Origin: Phoenicibacter congonensis
Lineage (GTDB): Bacteria > Actinomycetota > Coriobacteriia > Coriobacteriales > Eggerthellaceae
Direction of reading: 5' to 3'
Assembly (NCBI GenBank): GCA_030530045.1
Contig: JAUMVS010000008.1
Location: 1 to 25,179, forward strand
Length of the DNA stretch: 25,179 nt
The number at the start of each line of letters is the position of its first letter. Position 1 is the stretch's first letter. The notes below the pieces were generated by a model that made no database searches, had not been told where the DNA came from, and worked only from the letters and a program-made list of their open reading frames with translations. Shown here piece after piece: positions 21,391 to 25,179 of the stretch. A program made the position numbers and the translations under genes.

Positions 21391-23283
21391 CTAAGACGTC
21401 GAGGTGCTGTATCCCTTGATTGAGTAGGCCTCATTGCTTCCGCCGCTCGTCGTTACATATTCAAACGTGATGCTGTCGCCTTCTTTAAAACGAACGATGT
21501 CGAGCATCGAAGGCAGCTTAAAATCGTAGAGCTTATCGTCGCCTTCAAGCATCACATAGAAGTGTGTGTTGTTATCGATAACAGCCTGAGCCATGAGCGA
21601 AATCTTGCCTGTTGTTTCAGTTGCTACGGAATTGACGCTGTCGTCACTCACGATGCCATTCGTTGCCAGCAGGGCCTCATAGGCTTGCTGCGTTTGAGCC
21701 ACGGTGTCGCCCACCGCCACGTTTTGGTAGCGCTGAATGTCAACCATCGCAAACTTCTTAACAAGACCAGCGCTGTCCTTTAGCGCCATGAAATAGGTCG
21801 GCTGGTTCGACACGTTAATGAGCAACGGGAACGTCGCGGAATAACGCAAGTTCTGGACCTGGCCTTCCGCAGAACCCATCGCCGACTCCTCGGTTGCGCC
21901 ACTGACTGAATAGAAATGCGACTCGTGCGTCCTTTGATTCATGAGGACAAAGCCGACAATCGAGTCGTCAGATGTCGCAGAAGTCACACCGGTGTAGACC
22001 CAAACATCATCGTCTTTGGCGATGTAGTTATAGCCAAGAGTTGAGTTGGAGCCAGGAGTTGTCTTGACAACGCCTTCCTGACCAAGGAAAGAGTTCAGCC
22101 AGCCGTTGTGGTAGCGACCATACCAGTTGTACTGAGTAATGAGGAGCTCCGATGGGTAGGCCCTGTCAATCCACTCAGGAACATCGTTGATTGCAATGTC
22201 TTGCGTGTCGCCAGTTGTTGCGTCCACGACAACAACCCTGTCGATTGTGTAGCCACCAAAAAGGCCAATTGTGTAGGTTCTAACTGGGCAAATCCAGAAA
22301 GGGTGCCCGCTTTCATCAATCTCAAAACTCTTCTCATCGAAGATGTAGAAAGGATATTTCAACTGGACATAGCGGTCGATGTTGCGCTCAAGCGGCTCGC
22401 TCTTCGAGTAATAAATTGGAGAGTCGCCAAGACGCACAATCTGAGCTTCCTGAGTTGTCATGTCAACAAGAGCATATGCAGGTATTCCCGAATCTTTGTT
22501 AGTGAACCACTTGAACAGGTCGGCGTAGTTCAAAGGAGACACGCGCACTGGTTTGCCCTGGTAGTTGATTTGAGAATAAAGGTCAGAAATCTCGAACTGA
22601 GAGACATATTCTGAAATTGTGCCCATTTCACGATTGCCAAGCAAAACCGCAGAGTCGCGGTCGATTACTGGAATCTCGCTATAGTTAACTTCCTTGATGT
22701 CTTCTTTAAACTCAAGGGTGTCGGTTTGTAAAATCGAGGAATATTTCTCGGCATTGCCAGGGAAAATCGAAAGAGACAAAAGTTGACCCAAAAGATAAAT
22801 CACAACAATTGCAATCGGAATAAATCGAAGGTTTTTGAAGCGTTTTTCTTTCGAGGGGCTCTTCTCGATGTTGCCGTGGCCTGTTGCATAAACTTTAGAT
22901 TTATGCGTGAAGAAAAACCAAAGCGGCAGCGCAACGAAAATAATCAAGAACATCCAAACATCAACGGAATTGATGCTAATAGCTGGGTGGAACCACCAAT
23001 AGGCTGCACCCAAAATAATAACGAGCGCAATGATTAAGCCGATTTTGCCTTTGTTTGTCTCAGGTCCTTTAAAAGATACGTTTAGGTTCTCAACTGGATG
23101 AAAGCCGTTTCCTCCACCAAAATGCGAACCGCGACTGCCAGAGCCGCCCGTCGAAGAGCTCTCGCCCTCCTCGCCCGAGGATTGCGAGGAATCACCGCGT
23201 TTTCCAAAACCGTCGCCCATGTTAACTCCGCTTTGAGTTAGCGCTTCAATTAGCATGTCTAACCCAGATTTACTGTTTGGCAT
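21391..23283 (-). CDS. membrane protein with large external domain, function unknown
   Basis: 630 residues; family not recognised. Residues 28-60 are Ser/Gly-rich and disordered-looking. Three membrane spans (about 81-98, 107-126 and 153-173) leave roughly 455 C-terminal residues predicted outside. That part is beta-rich, with stretches such as AYALVDMTTQEAQIV, FWICPVRTYTIGLFGGYTIDRVVVVDATTGDTQDI and WIDRAYPSELLITQYNWYGRYHNGW that resemble PepSY-like secreted or propeptide modules only loosely. Shine-Dalgarno GAGGGGGAT precedes the ATG. It lies second in the operon, 21 nt ahead of the kinase, so a sensor partner or a target of the signalling pair is a fair inference. Confidence 0.65.
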   Translation of the reverse strand: MPNSKSGLDMLIEALTQSGVNMGDGFGKRGDSSQSSGEEGESSSTGGSGSRGSHFGGGNGFHPVENLNVSFKGPETNKGKIGLIIALVIILGAAYWWFHPAISINSVDVWMFLIIFVALPLWFFFTHKSKVYATGHGNIEKSPSKEKRFKNLRFIPIAIVVIYLLGQLLSLSIFPGNAEKYSSILQTDTLEFKEDIKEVNYSEIPVIDRDSAVLLGNREMGTISEYVSQFEISDLYSQINYQGKPVRVSPLNYADLFKWFTNKDSGIPAYALVDMTTQEAQIVRLGDSPIYYSKSEPLERNIDRYVQLKYPFYIFDEKSFEIDESGHPFWICPVRTYTIGLFGGYTIDRVVVVDATTGDTQDIAINDVPEWIDRAYPSELLITQYNWYGRYHNGWLNSFLGQEGVVKTTPGSNSTLGYNYIAKDDDVWVYTGVTSATSDDSIVGFVLMNQRTHESHFYSVSGATEESAMGSAEGQVQNLRYSATFPLLINVSNQPTYFMALKDSAGLVKKFAMVDIQRYQNVAVGDTVAQTQQAYEALLATNGIVSDDSVNSVATETTGKISLMAQAVIDNNTHFYVMLEGDDKLYDFKLPSMLDIVRFKEGDSITFEYVTTSGGSNEAYSIKGYSTSTS

Positions 23284-23325
23284 GCATATCCCCCTCTTCG
23301 TTATTGGTAAGGTTTTTGTTGTCTT

Positions 23326-23970
23326 TTATTTTTCCGATTTCTTTTTCGTTTTCTTCTTGCAGTTCGCGATGATTTCGGTGCTCTTTGCTTTTAGGTTTCC
23401 CGTCGCGTTTTCTGAGTCAAACTTCATGAGTTCAGCAAGCTCTTTTGCAACCTCAGGGTCAATTTTTCCGTCGGAAAAAGCCAAGAGTGCAATGAGCATA
23501 TCATTAAATTCCACATCACCATGGAAGCACTGAGTCGCTTCGTCAATGAGCGGCCAAATTTCACGGCTACGAGCCTCAGATGTCGCGCCCAGCTTGCAAA
23601 GATATTCATAGGCCGAAAGGCGCAATGGACCAGAATTCTCATCAAAAAGTGCAGTCTCAGCTGCTTCGATAGACTTCATTGCCTCTTTTGCGTGTTTGTC
23701 GACGAAAAGCGTGAGCGTCTTTAAAACTTCACAGCGTGTCTGACCTTCAGGCCTGTTCAGACCATCAAGAATCTCTTTTGCATGGCATTCAACTTTGTCA
23801 AGATCTAGACATGCTACTTCATAAACAACCGTAGATGCGACCTGACGCTTATGCCTTGATGAATCAACGATTTGCTCCACATAGCCCGCAAGCACTGCAT
23901 CATCCTTCATTGCGTTTTCGACTAATGGCTCAATATCGACGCGCTCAGGTACTTTTCTTGTTCTTGGCAA
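23326..23970 (-). CDS. helical, HEAT-repeat-like protein, function unknown
   Basis: About 214 residues and all helical in appearance: repeated amphipathic helices such as RHKRQVASTVVYEVACLDLDKVECHAKEILDGL, RCEVLKTLTLFVDKHAKEAMKSIEAAETALFDEN and PLRLSAYEYLCKLGATSEARSREIWPLIDEA suggest HEAT/ARM-like stacking. No signal peptide or membrane span. The Lys-rich tail (CKKKTKKKSEK) could bind nucleic acid or a membrane. I chose TTG at 23968-23970 because GTGGAGA lies 7 nt upstream; another TTG six codons earlier has no such site. First gene of the four-gene operon, 42 nt before the membrane protein. Confidence 0.6.
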   Translation of the reverse strand: MPRTRKVPERVDIEPLVENAMKDDAVLAGYVEQIVDSSRHKRQVASTVVYEVACLDLDKVECHAKEILDGLNRPEGQTRCEVLKTLTLFVDKHAKEAMKSIEAAETALFDENSGPLRLSAYEYLCKLGATSEARSREIWPLIDEATQCFHGDVEFNDMLIALLAFSDGKIDPEVAKELAELMKFDSENATGNLKAKSTEIIANCKKKTKKKSEK

Positions 23971-24012
23971 AATTGTTCTCCACTTCAACTTAAATAAATT
24001 TTCGAAGTTTTT

Positions 24013-24018
24013 ATTATA
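24013..24018 (-). promoter_or_regulatory. -10 box of the four-gene signalling operon
   Basis: TATAAT on the minus strand, about 43 nt upstream of the TTG start. No clear -35 element at the right spacing, so it could need an activator. Confidence 0.45.
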
Positions 24019-24094
24019 ACAACTAACTCACTATTCTCGCGAACTCATAGTCATCAAAATTTTATCTATCTTTGTATTGCATAGTTTAAAGCTC

Positions 24095-24127
24095 TAACTG
24101 AAGTTAATTTATAGAAACTAAAGTTTC
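24095..24127. promoter_or_regulatory. tandem palindromes AACT-N2-AGTT, possible operator pair
   Basis: Two perfect palindromes with the same core: TAACT-GA-AGTTA (24095-24106) and GAAACT-AA-AGTTTC (24114-24127). Their centres are 20 bp apart, about two helical turns, so bound dimers would face the same side. The 2-nt spacer is too tight for an RNA hairpin, which favours a protein-binding DNA site. They lie between the signalling operon and the divergent PHP-phosphatase gene. Confidence 0.45.
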
Positions 24128-24187
24128 GGCTGGTTTACTAACATGCGGAACGTTATTTATCGTTAAGCTTCCTTCGGCATCATAGAA

Positions 24188-24216
24188 TTTACGTTCCAAA
24201 AATGATTGAATATAAT
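24188..24216 (+). promoter_or_regulatory. promoter of the PHP phosphatase gene
   Basis: -35 TTTACG (24188-24193), 17-bp spacer, -10 TATAAT (24211-24216), leader about 56 nt. The inverted arms GGAACGT (24147-24153) and ACGTTCC (24191-24197) overlap the -35 and could be an operator. Confidence 0.6.
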
Positions 24217-24278
24217 CAATCCAAGAAACGATTAAACTCATGGGAAACACGAGCGTTCGCACTCATTGAAAGGACAAA

Positions 24279-25179
24279 ATGGCGCAATTGGTCGACTGCC
24301 ATACTCACACTTTTTTCTCAGATGGTGTGTCTTCTTTTGAAGAAAACATTCGCGCTGCAATTGCTGCAGGTTGCAAGGTATTAGTGTCGACCGATCACCT
24401 GACCTTGCCTGCGAGCATGGATCCAAATCTTGAATGTCAGGTGCCCTTTAATAGACTTCAAGAGCATAAAGATAGCTTTGAAGAAGCCCAGTCGCTTGCT
24501 TTCGAACTTTGCCCTGAGCTCGATTTCATTTACGGTTTCGAGTGTGATTGGTACGAAGGCTGCGAGCAAAACGTTAAAGCATGGGCAAAAGATGCGCAGG
24601 TAAAACTAGGAAGCGTTCACTGGATTGGACATGCAGGCGATGTTTCAATTGCCGCAGGCTATGACGGCAGCGACGCCATTGCTCAAGCCGATTCGTCCCG
24701 CAACAAAGAAGTTGCAGGCTGGATTGATTACTCAGAAGACATGCATGTTTGGGAGCAACTAGGCTCAGCTGGCGTTTGGGGAAAATATGTAGAGACCTGG
24801 TGCAAGGCCTGCGAAAGCGAACTTAATTTCGACTCCATGGCTCACCCTGATCTCCCGATGCGGTTTTATGCGGAATTCCCACCGCCCGCAAACATTGAAA
24901 ATTTATGGGGAAAAATGGCAGAATGTGCGAAAGACACAGGGCGTCGAATTGAAATTTCCACTGCGTCTTTTAGAAAAGGCTTAAACGACTTCTATCCCGC
25001 TTGTAGCCTGCTAGAGAAATTCTTTAAAGCAGAAGTGCCAATTACTCTTGGGTCCGATGCCCATAACGCAAAGTTTGTTTGCTACAATATCGAAGAGGCA
25101 CAAAAACACGCTTGGGAAATTGGCTACAGAAAATTTGACGTGCCAAGAAAAGACGGTTCTTGGGAATCCTGGGATTTGT
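24279..25179 (+). CDS. PHP-family histidinol-phosphatase (3' end cut by window edge)
   Basis: The first 300 codons are present; the frame is open to the window end. PHP metal-binding motifs: H8 and H10 (DCHTHTFFSDG), D39/H40 (STDH), E88 (GFECDW), H114 (GSVHW), H189 (AHPDLP), and D260/H262 (GSDAHN). Together these give the trinuclear metal site of HisJ/HisK-type histidinol-phosphate phosphatases, which act in histidine synthesis. No other his gene is in view, so a related phosphoesterase role is possible. ATG at 24279 has GAAAGGAC as Shine-Dalgarno. It is divergent from the signalling operon. Confidence 0.85.
   Translation, partial: MAQLVDCHTHTFFSDGVSSFEENIRAAIAAGCKVLVSTDHLTLPASMDPNLECQVPFNRLQEHKDSFEEAQSLAFELCPELDFIYGFECDWYEGCEQNVKAWAKDAQVKLGSVHWIGHAGDVSIAAGYDGSDAIAQADSSRNKEVAGWIDYSEDMHVWEQLGSAGVWGKYVETWCKACESELNFDSMAHPDLPMRFYAEFPPPANIENLWGKMAECAKDTGRRIEISTASFRKGLNDFYPACSLLEKFFKAEVPITLGSDAHNAKFVCYNIEEAQKHAWEIGYRKFDVPRKDGSWESWDL

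Noticed and set aside
1..25179. CRISPR arrays, insertion sequences, prophage genes
   Set aside because: No regularly spaced repeats, transposase-like frames or phage structural genes were seen.

Overview
The window is chromosomal DNA of a fairly low-GC actinomycete. The best guess is the Coriobacteriia, near the Atopobium/Lancefieldella/Fannyhessea group. The supporting signs are actinobacterial-style ribosomal proteins, a tandem pair of TrkA proteins, a SARP-like response regulator, and several genes that look leaderless (a -10 box directly before ATG with no Shine-Dalgarno), a habit common in Actinomycetota. This is inferred from reading the proteins, not from a database search. I see no phage, insertion sequence, CRISPR array, rRNA or tRNA.

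Layout. (1) 1-5464, minus strand: a ribosomal protein operon, transcribed in the order rplB, rpsS, rplV, rpsC, rplP, rpmC, rpsQ, rplN, rplX, rplE, rpsZ (S14), rpsH, rplF (cut by the window edge). The usual first four genes of the S10 operon (rpsJ, rplC, rplD, rplW) are missing in front of rplB. A promoter-like leader stands there instead, behind the terminator of the next operon. Hairpins in the rplX-rplE, rplE-rpsZ and rpsZ-rpsH gaps suggest internal control. (2) 5728-6800, minus: two TrkA-type potassium-uptake regulators. (3) 6866-7636, minus: a membrane-anchored lysozyme-like cell-wall enzyme with a roughly 130-nt leader. (4) 7792-12727, minus: gltX and mfd. (5) 12765-13286, plus: acpS, divergent from mfd. 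(6) 13423-14385, minus: a P1-family peptidase. (7) 14516-15655, plus: a protein resembling an AAA+ ATPase that lacks a Walker A motif. (8) 15732-16397, minus: nth. (9) 16731-17711, minus: rplJ-rplL behind an L10 leader with an attenuator. (10) 17960-18583: a long gene-free, structured region. (11) 18584-23970, minus: a four-gene operon coding for a helical, HEAT-like protein, a large membrane protein with an external domain, a LytS-type multi-membrane-span histidine kinase and a REC-plus-SARP-like response regulator. (12) 24279 to the end, plus: a PHP-family histidinol phosphatase, cut by the edge, with a pair of palindromes upstream.

How the genes fit together. Most of the window is housekeeping: ribosome assembly, glutamyl-tRNA charging, transcription-coupled and base-excision repair (mfd, nth), acyl-carrier-protein activation, K+ uptake control and wall turnover. 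The accessory part is the four-gene operon at 18584-23970. It looks like a complete signalling unit, with two uncharacterised proteins upstream of a kinase/regulator pair, and is the best candidate for an undescribed system. The divergent mfd/acpS promoters and the leaderless nth and trk starts suggest that the repair and homeostasis genes share an unusual translation-initiation mode.
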